A stretch of DNA of 64,000 bases from positions 6,696,001 through 6,760,000 of the forward strand of contig CP050890.1 of NCBI GenBank assembly GCA_016745215.1, written 5' to 3'. Of the stretch, positions 54,744 to 63,951 are shown piece by piece. A model generated the notes under the pieces. It did no database searches. It was not told where the DNA came from and saw only the letters and a program-made list of their open reading frames with translations. Each line of letters opens with the position of its first letter. The stretch's first letter is position 1. A program made the translations under genes and the position numbers. Source of the DNA: Thiohalocapsa sp. PB-PSB1 (lineage in GTDB: Bacteria; Pseudomonadota; Gammaproteobacteria; Chromatiales; Chromatiaceae).

Positions 54744-55568
54744 CGGTCGCCCGCAAGCGGGCTCCTACCCAGGGCCGAGCGCATGGGTTGGTGTGCACAT
54801 CTTTCGATCGATGAGCTTCGGGCTGTCGGCAGAGATGACATTGCCGTGCCGGGACCGGTAGGAGCCCGCTTGCGGGCGACGGAGAGCCCGAGGCCATCGC
54901 GACGGTCGCCCGCAAGCGGGCTCCTACCCAGGGCCGAGCGCATGGGTTGGTGTGCACGTCTTTCGCTCGATGAGCTTGGTGCTGTCGGCAGAGATGACAT
55001 TGCCGCGCCGGGACCGGTAGGAGCCCGCTTGCGGGCGACGGAGGGACTGAGGCCATCGCGACGGTCGCCCGCAAGCGGGCTCCTACCCAGGGCCGAGCGC
55101 ATGGGTTGGTGTGCACGTCTTTCGCTCGATGAGCTTGGTGCTGTCGGCAGAGATGACATTGCCGCGCCGGGACCGGTAGGAGCCCGCTTGCGGGCGACGG
55201 AGAGCCCGAGGCCATCGCGACGGTCGCCCGCAAGCGGGCTCCTACCCAGAGCCGAGCGTATGGGTTTTGGTCTGCACATCTTTCGATCGATGAGCTTGGT
55301 GCTGTCGGCAGAGATGACATTGCCGTGCCGGGACCGGTAGGAGCCCGCTTGCGGGCGACGGAGAGCCCGAGGCCATCGCGACGGTCGCCCGCAAGCGGGC
55401 TCCTACCCAGGGCCGAGCGTATGGGTTTTGGTCTGCACATCTTTCGATCGATGAGCTTGGTGCTGTCGGCAGAGATGACATTGCCGTGCTGGGCCCGGTA
55501 GGAGCCCGCTTGCGGGCGACGGAGAGCCCGAGGCCATCGCGACGGTCGCCCGCAAGCGGGCTCCTACC
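54744..55568 (+). repeat. Tandem REP (BIME-like) array
   Basis: Five full units with starts at 54744, 54903, 55062, 55221 and 55382 (periods 159, 159, 159, 161, 161), plus a terminal half-unit from 55543. Each unit has the REP palindrome in one orientation (CGCCCGCAAGCGGGCTCCTA) and, about 95 bp later, in the other (TAGGAGCCCGCTTGCGGGCG), giving 11 REPs in all. Spacers are nearly identical (ATGGGTTGGTGTGCACRTCT; GAGATGACATTGCCG). Long open frames in both strands here are repeat artefacts. RAYT genes lie on both sides. Confidence 0.93.
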
Positions 55569-55735
55569 CAGACGCATCTTCCTGGCCAAGATTCGCATAA
55601 CCCATTGATCTAACTGGATTAAGCCCCAACTCAGAATTTCACGTGAATGGCTACAGCGAGCACTGGTGTCTAAGTAATTTATTGATTTTAAAGTGTAAAG
55701 CAGTGCTGAACCGGTGCATGGCTAATTATCGCCTT

Positions 55736-57077
55736 GTTCAGGGGTGCAACCCGCCTCCCGCGCGCGATGAGGCCATTTGCCGGTGTTAAAATTGAGGTAG
55801 ACTCCGCCATTAATCAAAAACCCCAGGGACCTGAGTCCCCAAGTTGGAGGAGTCTACCAATGAACAGCATGAATGAAAGCGCACTGGACATCAAGGGCCA
55901 AGAGATCGTAGATCAAGCCTATGAACTTGTCGGGCTGGTGGAGTTGGCCTACAGGGAGGGCACGGCTGCTCATGTGGTGGAAAAAGGGCTATTCCAGAAG
56001 CTGCTGGAGATGGGCTACCAAGCCTTGGGGTACTTGTTTGCGCTCCATGGGGCGTGTGACGAGGGAGAGCGGGTAGAGTGATCAGATGGAGCGGTGGTAA
56101 AACGGCTCCCGCAACCGCATGCGCGGGCCTATCAGTCGGTGTTCGGTGCCTACGAGTTGGAGCGCTGTGTCTATGGGAGCCGCGAAGCACAGTGGCAAGA
56201 AAAAGATGGCCATTCTGGGGGCCGCCTGTAGCATTGAACCCAACCCCCGCACCCCGGAAGAGGTGTTGGAGTCGCTGTTTCGAACCCCGGATGGAAAGCG
56301 CCCGGAACAGACCGCCAAACCTCGCCCCAAGCCACTGTGCAAACACCTTCGCGCCAGCCTGCAGCGCGATGAGGCGGATACGCTACAACCGGCTCGGGAA
56401 GAGATTTGCCATTGGTTGGCGGACGAATATCGGCAACGCAATCCTTGTGGAACGCATTTGCAGATTCTGATCATGGATGGCGAGGAAACGCTCTGGGAGA
56501 TGGGCGAAGAGCTACAATGCGATGGCTCTCTCATTGAAATTCTGGACCTGCTCCATGCCAGCTCCTACGTCTGGAAGGCGGTTCAAGCCTTGTATCCGCA
56601 GCAACCGATACACCAACAGATTCCCTTGGTTAAGGAGCGAATCGGGCGGATTCTGCGCGGTCAAGTGCAGGGCGTCATGCGCGGATTTCGCCGGCAAGCG
56701 ACCCACCAGCAACTCAGCGATTCACAGCGTAAGCCGGTGGACAAGGCTTGTGGCTACTTGGAGAAAAATGCCCATCGTATGCGCTACCAGGACTATTTGG
56801 CGGCCGGCTACCCGGTTGCCTCCGGGGTCATCGAGGGCGCTTGTCGACACATGTCGACCGCATGGAGGGCACGGGAATGCGTTGGGTGATGCAAGGCGCA
56901 CAAGCGATGCTGGGGTTACGCTGTATCCATATTCATGGCCATTGGGAGGCGTTTATGAAGTTCCATATCGAACAGCAACAACAAGCACTCTATCCTGTCC
57001 GAGCCGCCAATGACTCCTCATTCCATCTGCCTATGGCGGCCTGAGACGGCGCGGAGGACGGGTTACACCCCTTGTCC
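55736..57077 (+). mobile_element. ISKra4-family element, decayed
   Basis: Inverted ends: AGGGGTGCAACCCGCCTCCC (from 55740) and, on the minus strand, AGGGGTGTAACCCGTCCTCC (from about 57083). Inside is one degenerate transposase gene. The left end resembles the GGGGTGCAACCCGCC words of families D and C, so those repeats may share ancestry with this IS end. Confidence 0.75.
55860..57042 (+). pseudogene. ISKra4-family transposase, multiply broken
   Basis: Frame 3 from ATG 55860 encodes IVDQAYELVGLVELAYREGT and GACDEGERVE, then TGA (56079-56081), and continues in the same frame with SDGAVVKRLPQPHARAYQSV and ELERCVYGSREAQ. A deletion near 56190 joins another frame: RTPEEVLESLF, ICHWLADEYRQRNP, ILIMDGEETLWEMGEELQ (acidic site), LIEILDLLHASSYVWKAVQA, and GYPVASGVIEGACRHM. 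A last frame change near 56850 gives DRMEGTGMRWVMQGAQAMLG and a stop after 57040. At least three inactivating events; not functional. Confidence 0.8.
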
Positions 57078-57302
57078 AGAACGCCACAAGCTTGTCGCGT
57101 CCGACGATCTTCATCACGGCCCCAGTCTATCCCAAAATGAGAAAATTGTCCGATATTTCCAGTTCGGGATGTGCGGCATTCGGGAGGTCCCTCGCCTGTC
57201 CGTCGGGGCGTCAGCAAGGAATCTGTGCGCTGTAGAGGAGCGACTGTAGGCGATCCACGGCTTGCTTCATCCGCGGCGCCCCGCCAAACAGGCCGAGAAA
57301 AC

Positions 57303-58134
57303 AGAGGCCGAGAAAACAGGGACAGACCACGTTTTTCTGCTAGACTTGGTTCGGTGCTATGCTGCGATTGTCTTTGAGATCCTGTTATCCATACCTAGAC
57401 GTGCACGTATCATCGCCGCCGGCTACCCAATGCATGTGATCCTGCGCGGGATCGACCGGGCTGCGGTGTTTTTCGAGGATGATGATCGCCAGTTTTTCCT
57501 GGATCATCTGGTCGCGGTGGCTGCGGAGGAATCGGTTGCTGTGCACGCGTATGTGCTGATGACCAACCACCTTCATCTGCTGATGACCGCCGCACGCGAT
57601 GATGGCGTGTCGGCGGTGATGAAGCGCGTTGGGCAGCGGGATGTCCAGCACGTCAACCGGACCTATGGTCGCACGGGCGGCTTGTTCGAGGGCCGGTTCC
57701 GCTCATCGCTGATTGAGGCCGACACCTATCTGCTGGCTTGCCAGCGTTACATCGAGCTCAATCCGGTTCGTGCCTCAATGGTCAGTGTGCCTGGTGATTA
57801 TCGCTGGTCGAGCCATCGGGCCAATGCGCTTGGCCGCCAGGATTCCGTGGTCACACCGCACCCGCTGTAACAAGACTTGGCAGGCTCTGATCAGGCTCGC
57901 TTTGCTGCGTATCGCAGGTTGTTCGAGGATATGCTCAGCCCCGAGTTGCTTCAACGTTTCCGCGAGTGCACCAACGGCGGCTTCGTGCTTGGCAGCCCAA
58001 AGTTCGAGCGGCAGATCGCCGCTATGCTCGGTAGACGAACCTGCAAGGGGGCACCGGGACGGCCGCTAAAGGAAATCGATGCGGATGCGCAAGGTGAGCT
58101 TGCATTGTAGAAAACGTGGTCTGTCCCCTTTTTC
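57303..58134 (+). mobile_element. RAYT/IS200-like element (parent of the remnant at 52695)
   Basis: Left end AGGGACAGACCACGTTTTTC (from 57313) and right end GAAAACGTGGTCTGTCCCCT (58110-58130) are inverted relative to each other. The interior holds a decayed Y1 transposase gene. The same two ends fused together form the element at 52695-52887. Confidence 0.75.
57391..58110 (+). pseudogene. Second RAYT-type transposase, start codon and one codon mutated
   Basis: The frame from 57391 reads PRRARIIAAGYPMHVILRGI, AYVLMTNHLHLLMTAARDDG (HUH-type HLH), TGGLFEGRFRSSLIEADTYL, and CQRYIELNPVRASMVSVPGD (catalytic Tyr). Where the remnant copy has ATG (ATGCCTAGACG) this copy has ATA at 57391. At 57868-57870 a TAA interrupts HPL-x-QDLAGSDQARFAAYRR, and the same frame continues through FVLGSPKFERQIAAMLGRR to TAG 58108-58110. 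Without these two changes it would be a complete RAYT of about 239 residues. Initiation at another codon could still give a shortened protein. Confidence 0.82.
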
Positions 58135-58315
58135 CGAGTTGTGGGTAATGGTATGACTTCGATTACACTTAGATTGCGAAGTGAAGCGGGTGTCTGTTTT
58201 CTTTTTTCTGTTTTCTGGGCTCGATGCGGGCATCGAGCCCGCATCAAGCGAGGCCGGCTGGAAAGCCGGCGCTCCCGGTAGCCGGCGGCAGGCTCAACCA
58301 ATCCCTTGATGTGCA
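58135..58315. other. Intergenic palindromes downstream of the RND operon
   Basis: Two hairpins: GATGCGGGCATCGAGCCCGC (58213-58233 region) and GGCCGGCTGGAAAGCCGGC (about 58251-58269). They could terminate the RND operon (minus strand), though no T-run follows. No gene is seen. Confidence 0.5.
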
Positions 58316-61300
58316 TCAACGGCCCCCCGCGTTGGAAGTAGGAACAACTGGCGACAGTGGGCGCGGCTGAGCACCGCCCCGCTCGAAGAAGGTACCTGAA
58401 CGCAGGGAGACCGTCTCTGCCCGGTCAGCGGCCAATCGGCCGAGTCGGAAGGCCGCCGGCGTGAAGAATAATCCGAGCAGAATGCTCAGTCCGACACCGC
58501 CGGCAATGACCACGGCCAATGGCGGCCAGAAAGCGCCGCCGGCGAGGATCAGCGGCAGAAAGCCGCCGATCGTGGTCAGCGTGGACGTGATGATGTGGCG
58601 GCTAGCCCGTTGCACGACATTGGCCATGGCCGTGGGCTCGCCGACGCTGGCCACGGAATCAGCGCGCAGGGCGGCGAGCACGACGATGCTGGCATTGATC
58701 GCTACACCGAGCAGACCGGCGCTCCCCAGGATTGGATTGAAACCGAGCGGATAGCCGGCCAGCCACAGCGACAGCAGGCCAAGCGCAAGAGACAGCACGC
58801 CCACCAGTATCACCAAGCCAGCCAGCGCAAAACTGCGAAAACCGAGCACCAGGGTCGCGACCATGAGGGTGCCGAGCAGCGGGGCATAGGCCAGCAGCTG
58901 GCCGATTGCCTCTCCTGACTGCTCGCTGTCGCCAGCTACCTCCAATCGGTAGCCGGGGGGCAGGAGCAACTCGCCGTTCTCGACGCGATCGAGCACCGCG
59001 CGGGTGACCTCGATCGGCAGCGCGTCGGGACGCAGCCAGGCATCAATACGATTGACCCGCTCACCATTGCGGCGGGAGATGGCGGGTACGGCGGGTTGCA
59101 GCCGCAACGCGCCGAGGGCCTCGGCCGGCAGCCTGATGGACTCACCTGTGGCCGGGTCTTGGCCCACCAGGAGCAGGGTTGCGGCACGGGCCGGATCATC
59201 CTGTTCGCCGTGGGCCAGGCGCACGCGCACCGGCAGGTCGGTCAAGTCCTCCAGCACGCGGCCGCCGACGGTGCCCTCCAGCGTTGCCTGGAATTGATCG
59301 GCGATCGTGCCAAGACCGAGCCCGGCCAGGCGCGCCTTATCCTCATCCGCGGCCAGATACAGCTTGGGTACTGCGCCCTCGATGCCGGCGCCGGTGGCGG
59401 TTACGTCAGGATGCTCGGCGAGCAGCAGGCGCAGTCCCTCGCCGAGGCGGCGCAATTGCTCCGGGTCCGATCCGACCAGGCGCAGGCTCACCGGTGCTGA
59501 CATCGGCGGCCCTTGGCCGAATGCCTGCACAACCACCCGCGCCTGCGGAAAGGCATCGGCAAGTCGTGATTGCAACAGCGCCACCAGTCGCTCGGCCTCG
59601 GCAGTGTTGGCTGCAAGCACGTTGCCCCGGGCATAGACGGGGTTGGCGTCCTGGTCGCGGAGCTGATTGTAGTAGACGGGCGGCGAGCTGGCACCGACCA
59701 CCCAGGTCAGGCCATGCACATCGCCGCTATCGCGGATGATGCGCTCCATTTCCTGCACCGTTTCGGCGGTGGTGCCGATCTCGGCAGCCGGGTCCAGCCA
59801 GACCTCGACCTCGAACTGGTCGCGGTCGGCCGGCGGAAAGAATTGGTTGTCGAGCCGCGCAATCAGCACAAATCCGGCCGCAGGTAACACCAGACAGCAC
59901 AGCAGGGTGACCAACGGGCGACGCAGCGCCGTTATCAGCAAGCCTCGGTAGCCGGCGGCCAGGACCGGACTGGTCCAGCCGTCACGCCACCAGCGCCGGC
60001 AGCGACCGGCCGCTGGCTTGACCGCAAAGCGAGCCGCCAGCGCCGGGATCAGGGTCATCGACAGCAAGAATGAGAACGCCAGCGCCAGGATCACGGCCAC
60101 GGCAATCGGACCAACAAAATCGCCGATGTTGCCAGGCAGCAAAAAGATCGGCATGAAGCCGAGGATGGTCGTGACGGTGGATGCAGCCAGCGGTCCGGCC
60201 AGATGTGTGACTGCGGTGCGCGCAGCAGCGCTTGGAGCGAGGCCAGCGCGGCGTCGATCTATAACCTCGTCAGTGATGACCACGGCGTTGTCGATGAGCA
60301 GGCCGATCGCGATGATCATGCCGAAGACCGTCATCTGGTGAATCTGATGGCCGGCTAGGTCCAGCCCAAACAGGGTCAGGGCGGCGGTCAGCGGAAGAGC
60401 GCTGCCGACGATCAGGGCCGCGCGCCAGCCCATGGTCAATAACACCACGGCGACGATGATTCCCGCCCCGGCCAGCAGGTTGCCGCCGAGGGTCTGCAGG
60501 CGCGCATCGGTGTAGCGGCTTTGGTCGAAGTCGATGTCCACCCGCACGCCGTCGCCGGTAATGGTCGAGAAACCAGCGACGACCGCCCGCGCCCGCTCGG
60601 TCCAATCATCGAGATGGACTCCGGGACGGGTGCGCACGGCCACCAGCACCGCGCGACGGCCGTTCGCAAAAGCGATTTCGGTTGCCGGCTCAGTCCAACC
60701 CTTACTCACCTCGGCGATATCGCCAATGCTGACAACAGCCCCGCTGGCGGAGGCCAAGGGCACGGCGGCAATGCGCTCGACAGCTGTGAAGGCTCCATCC
60801 ACCTCAATCTGCAAGCGGCTGCCACCGGGCCGCAGCGTGCCGGCCGGACGCTTCGCATCTGCCTCGGCCAGGCGCGCGGCCAGGTGCGCCGGCGTCAGTC
60901 CGAGCGCGGCGAGTTCATCGGCATCGACGATCACTCGCACCTCTTCGTCCACGGCGCCAAAGCGCACCACTTGCTCACTGCCTGACAGATTACGCAGCCG
61001 CTCGGCCAGCTCCTGGGACAGGCGCTCGAGCAACGCCATCGGTGCCGGACCCGCACGATCATTGGCCACCGCCACGATCAGCGAGAAGGCAACCGCCCCG
61101 CGCTGATCGTCCAGTCGCGGCCCAGTCACCTCTGGAGGCAGATCAACGTCGGCGAGGGTGTCGCGGAGATCGGCGAAAACGCGCTCGTTGTCATCCGCAC
61201 CAACACTGTCCCGCAGCTCGATGGCGATTAGCGAAACTCCTGCACGGGACGTGGACTCCAGGGTCTCGACCTCAGCCACCTCGCGCAACGCCTGCTCCAA

Positions 61301-61531
61301 GGGCTCGGTCACCAAGGCTTCGACCCGCGCAGCATCGCCGCCAGGCAGCTGGGTCACCACCAGCACATTGCGGTTGGTGATGCGCGGATCCTCAATGCGC
61401 GGCAGATTGACCCAAGCCGCAAGCCCGGCGACCAGAATCAATAGAATCGCAAGCGCCAGCAGATGACCATTGCCCACCAGAGACTCAGCGAGCAGACCCG
61501 GGAGCGGCTGCTGTGCGTGTTGCTTGGTCAT
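58316..61531 (-). CDS. RND efflux pump permease
   Basis: 1071 residues from ATG 61531, one base after the adaptor's stop. Standard RND layout: TM1 near HLLALAILLILVAGLAAWVN, a large periplasmic domain, TM2-7 (VFGMIIAIGLLIDNAVVITD holds the conserved proton-relay Asp), a second periplasmic domain, and TM8-12 (PILGSAGLLGVAINASIVVL). The IEDPRITNRNVLVVTQLPGG start is typical of AcrB-like pumps of the heavy-drug/solvent type. No outer-membrane factor is encoded nearby; it may use TolC. Substrate unknown. Confidence 0.92.
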   Translation of the reverse strand: MTKQHAQQPLPGLLAESLVGNGHLLALAILLILVAGLAAWVNLPRIEDPRITNRNVLVVTQLPGGDAARVEALVTEPLEQALREVAEVETLESTSRAGVSLIAIELRDSVGADDNERVFADLRDTLADVDLPPEVTGPRLDDQRGAVAFSLIVAVANDRAGPAPMALLERLSQELAERLRNLSGSEQVVRFGAVDEEVRVIVDADELAALGLTPAHLAARLAEADAKRPAGTLRPGGSRLQIEVDGAFTAVERIAAVPLASASGAVVSIGDIAEVSKGWTEPATEIAFANGRRAVLVAVRTRPGVHLDDWTERARAVVAGFSTITGDGVRVDIDFDQSRYTDARLQTLGGNLLAGAGIIVAVVLLTMGWRAALIVGSALPLTAALTLFGLDLAGHQIHQMTVFGMIIAIGLLIDNAVVITDEVIDRRRAGLAPSAAARTAVTHLAGPLAASTVTTILGFMPIFLLPGNIGDFVGPIAVAVILALAFSFLLSMTLIPALAARFAVKPAAGRCRRWWRDGWTSPVLAAGYRGLLITALRRPLVTLLCCLVLPAAGFVLIARLDNQFFPPADRDQFEVEVWLDPAAEIGTTAETVQEMERIIRDSGDVHGLTWVVGASSPPVYYNQLRDQDANPVYARGNVLAANTAEAERLVALLQSRLADAFPQARVVVQAFGQGPPMSAPVSLRLVGSDPEQLRRLGEGLRLLLAEHPDVTATGAGIEGAVPKLYLAADEDKARLAGLGLGTIADQFQATLEGTVGGRVLEDLTDLPVRVRLAHGEQDDPARAATLLLVGQDPATGESIRLPAEALGALRLQPAVPAISRRNGERVNRIDAWLRPDALPIEVTRAVLDRVENGELLLPPGYRLEVAGDSEQSGEAIGQLLAYAPLLGTLMVATLVLGFRSFALAGLVILVGVLSLALGLLSLWLAGYPLGFNPILGSAGLLGVAINASIVVLAALRADSVASVGEPTAMANVVQRASRHIITSTLTTIGGFLPLILAGGAFWPPLAVVIAGGVGLSILLGLFFTPAAFRLGRLAADRAETVSLRSGTFFERGGAQPRPLSPVVPTSNAGGR

Positions 61532-61532
61532 C

Positions 61533-62759
61533 TCAGTGTGCCTCTGTTGCGGCGGCAGCCTTGTGCCGAGCCAACTGGGCATTCGCACTCTCCAGCACTC
61601 GAACCTGCTGGCCGGGCACGATCCGATGCAGACCGTTGGCGACGATGCGGCTGCCCGAGGGGAGTCCGGCGCGTACGAACACGTGTTCATTGGCTTGGTG
61701 CAGCACTTCCACGGGTTGCAGCCGCAGGCGCCCGGTGAGCCCAATCCGATGATTGCCCTCATGTTCCAGATCGACCTCGTCGAGATCGGCCAGGTAGACG
61801 TTCCAGAGCCCACGCAAGCCGCGCGTCAATGCCGTAAGCGGCAGCCAAATGCCAGGCTCTTCGATCCATTGCGAAAGATGTAATTCGACCAAATCCCCGG
61901 GGCGCAGCACCTGTCCCCTGGGCGCGTCCGCGAGCACCGGAGTGAACAGCGCATCGACGGTGCGTGCAGCGCCGGCACGCACCGGCAGCACGGCGCGCAG
62001 GCGTGCATCGAAGGCACGCCCAGCATAGTGCAGCGGATACAGGCGCCCCGGCTGGAGCCGGTCGACCAGCGGTCCGGCAACACCAATGCGCAGCTCCGGA
62101 GTACGCGCCTCCTGAATCTGCAGCACTGGCTCGCCGGCCTCGAGTACGCGCCCTTCATCGGCTAAGCGCTGGGTGACGACGCCGGCGAAGGGGGTGGACA
62201 ACCTGCTTCTGGTGATGTCGAGATCCACCGAGCCGATGCGCGCCCGCGCGAGTTCCACCGCTGCCGAAGCTGCGCGCTCGGCCGCGCTGGCCTCGTCCAA
62301 TGCCTGTCGGGTCACCGCACCCTCCTGCACCGAATCGCGGTAGCGTTCCAGAGTTGCCTCGGCCAAAGCCAGGTCCGCTTCGGCTTGCGCCAGGGACGCG
62401 GCCAGCTCTCGGCGCCGAGCCTCCAGTAATGCGGTATCCAGGCTTGCCAGCACCTGATTGGGAGTGACCTGATCGCCCTCGCGCACGAAAACCTCGGCCA
62501 GCAAGCCGGCACGCTCGAAGCCGACATTGCTGCTGCGGTAAGGTTCGACGCTGCCGCTGTAGACCCGCCGTAATTTATAGCCTTCCATCTGGGCCGTTTG
62601 TACCACGCTGACCGCTGTCAGCGCTGCTGCACCAACGGGTACCTGATCAACGGCATCGCTACCGGCCATGGCGGGCCACAAAATCGCAAGCATTGCGGAT
62701 GTGCACGCGATGCGTTCGCACAGGAAAAGAAAGCCCCGTTGTCGTCGATTCGCTATCAT
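61533..62759 (-). CDS. RND periplasmic adaptor (membrane fusion protein)
   Basis: 408 residues from ATG 62759 (MIANRRQRGFLFLCERIACT); the frame is open further upstream. Signal segment (MLAILWPAMAGSDA), barrel-sandwich half GLLAEVFVREGDQVTPNQVL, a coiled-coil hairpin (RRELAASLAQAEADLALAEA), second lipoyl half TPFAGVVTQRLADEGRVLEA, and a beta-barrel. No lipobox Cys is obvious. First gene of the operon with the pump (stop and start separated by one G). Divergent from tetR. Confidence 0.9.
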   Translation of the reverse strand: MIANRRQRGFLFLCERIACTSAMLAILWPAMAGSDAVDQVPVGAAALTAVSVVQTAQMEGYKLRRVYSGSVEPYRSSNVGFERAGLLAEVFVREGDQVTPNQVLASLDTALLEARRRELAASLAQAEADLALAEATLERYRDSVQEGAVTRQALDEASAAERAASAAVELARARIGSVDLDITRSRLSTPFAGVVTQRLADEGRVLEAGEPVLQIQEARTPELRIGVAGPLVDRLQPGRLYPLHYAGRAFDARLRAVLPVRAGAARTVDALFTPVLADAPRGQVLRPGDLVELHLSQWIEEPGIWLPLTALTRGLRGLWNVYLADLDEVDLEHEGNHRIGLTGRLRLQPVEVLHQANEHVFVRAGLPSGSRIVANGLHRIVPGQQVRVLESANAQLARHKAAAATEAH

Positions 62760-62888
62760 GGTCTTCTCCGATGATTTGCCTGGGCCATTTGTCGCAGATT
62801 TTGCTGCAGATAGCGGACAATGGCGATTTGCCCACCGCATTGATGCGCCTAAACTGGACTGTACAGTTCGGTAACTCTACGTGGTATA

Positions 62889-62905
62889 TACTAGATCGTC
62901 TAGTA
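62889..62905. promoter_or_regulatory. Candidate TetR operator between the efflux operon and tetR
   Basis: Perfect 7-bp inverted repeat TACTAGA-TCG-TCTAGTA centred in the 179-bp divergent region. TATATACT overlaps its left arm and could be a -10 for tetR. A palindrome of this size and place is typical for a TetR-family repressor that controls both its own gene and the pump. Confidence 0.65.
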
Positions 62906-62938
62906 CCAATTTAACATGAATCATGTGGAGTATTGACT

Positions 62939-63592
62939 ATGGGTGATAACGATGCGGCCACTTCAGCGGTCGGCTCAGTCGCGCGGGCAGGCCGCCCGAA
63001 GAGCGCGGAGAAGGCCAGGGCGGTGCTGGAGGCAGCCAGCCAGCTGTTCCTGCAGCAGGGCTTGCAAGGCACCAGCATGGACGCGGTGGCAAGGGCGGCG
63101 GGAGTCTCGAAGCAGACGGTCTACGGCCACTTCGACAACAAGGAATCCCTGTTCCGCGCCTGCATCCGCTCAAAAATCGAAGACCACGGCTTCCAGATCA
63201 AAGAGGCGAGCGCCGATGTCAGCGATGCGCGCAGCACATTGCTCGTGCTGTGCCGGCGTTTCATGGCGCTGAAGTGCGACCCTGAAGTGGTCGCCATGTT
63301 CCGCGTTGTCGCCGCTGAGGCCGCAACCCAGCCGCGGATCGCCGGCCTATTTTTCGAGAGCGGCCCCGGAGGCGCACGCGATGCCATCGCACAGGTCCTA
63401 GACCAACTGGTAGCGGCCGGGCAATTGCGACCCCACGACATCGATCATGCGAGCTGGGAGCTCATGAACATGAGCGCGGGCAGCTTCCATCTGCGCTTGC
63501 TGTTCGGGCTGCTGGAGACCATCGAGACCACCGAGCTCGAGGCACACTTGGCTCGCATCGTCGATGATTTCCTTGCGATTTATCGTTGCTGA
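62939..63592 (+). CDS. TetR-family transcriptional regulator
   Basis: 217 residues from ATG 62939, preceded by GTGGAG at eight bases. N-terminal helix-turn-helix: RAVLEAASQLFLQQGLQGTS, MDAVARAAGVSKQTVYGHF, DNKESLFRACIRSKI. The C-terminal domain (about 90-215) is of the AefR/TetR_C type (FRVVAAEAATQPRIAGLFFE, LLFGLLETIETTELEAHLAR). Likely repressor of the adjacent RND operon, responding to a pump substrate; inference from divergent arrangement and the palindrome at 62889. Confidence 0.92.
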   Translation: MGDNDAATSAVGSVARAGRPKSAEKARAVLEAASQLFLQQGLQGTSMDAVARAAGVSKQTVYGHFDNKESLFRACIRSKIEDHGFQIKEASADVSDARSTLLVLCRRFMALKCDPEVVAMFRVVAAEAATQPRIAGLFFESGPGGARDAIAQVLDQLVAAGQLRPHDIDHASWELMNMSAGSFHLRLLFGLLETIETTELEAHLARIVDDFLAIYRC

Positions 63593-63618
63593 ACCCACGA
63601 CGCTGTCGGTGCGCTCGA

Positions 63619-63815
63619 TCAGGTTGCCTGGAGTTGCCCTGAGTCCTGTCGGCTTGGGTGAAAGGCAATGCCGGCGCTCCAGCTGCGCACGCTGCCGCCG
63701 GTCTGATCCGGGTCGGCACTGATCGCGATTCCCGTGACAGGCGCTGAGTTCTCGCTGAATGCCGCGCGCAAATCGGCGGTGACATCCCGCTGTTCGTCAA
63801 CCCATTGCCTGACGA
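63619..63815 (-). pseudogene. DUF3047 protein, C-terminal part, split by E1c
   Basis: Minus strand: RQWVDEQRDVTADLRAAFSE, NSAPVTGIAISADPDQTGGS, VRSWSAGIAFHPSR, ending at a stop at 63619. This matches the end of DUF3047 proteins (WxxERRDVxxDYRxAFG, GIAIMTDTDNTG; from memory). Upstream, repeat E1c intervenes, and beyond it 63952-64000 reads KHIRVVVVQDGDN, the preceding segment of the same family. The gene continues off the right edge. Function unknown; exported in known members. Confidence 0.65.
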
Positions 63816-63951
63816 GTGCAGCGGTGCGGATGTCCCGCGACCGTTTCTGCTGTTTGTCGTTGTCGTCGTCGTTCATCGTGGGTTATCGATGACGACCACG
63901 ATGACGACAACGACTGCAAACGGTCTCGCCATTTCCGCAGCAGAGCATTAG
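63816..63951 (+). repeat. Family E1 MITE-like repeat, copy c
   Basis: TGCAGCGGTGCGGATGTCCC at left and TTTCCGCAGCAGAGCATTAG at right, matching E1b, with GTCGTTGTC and CGATGACGACC words inside. The outer CTAG is changed on both sides (CGAG, TTAG). It interrupts a DUF3047 gene. Confidence 0.82.

Noticed and set aside
54744..55568. Regular array resembling a CRISPR locus
   Set aside because: The period is about 160 bp, units contain paired inverted REP palindromes, the spacers are nearly identical to each other, and no cas gene is present.
54539..55598. Long open frames on both strands across the REP array
   Set aside because: They result from a repeat unit whose length (159) is divisible by three; the peptides are repeats of one Arg/Ser/Pro-rich unit with no independent coding sign.
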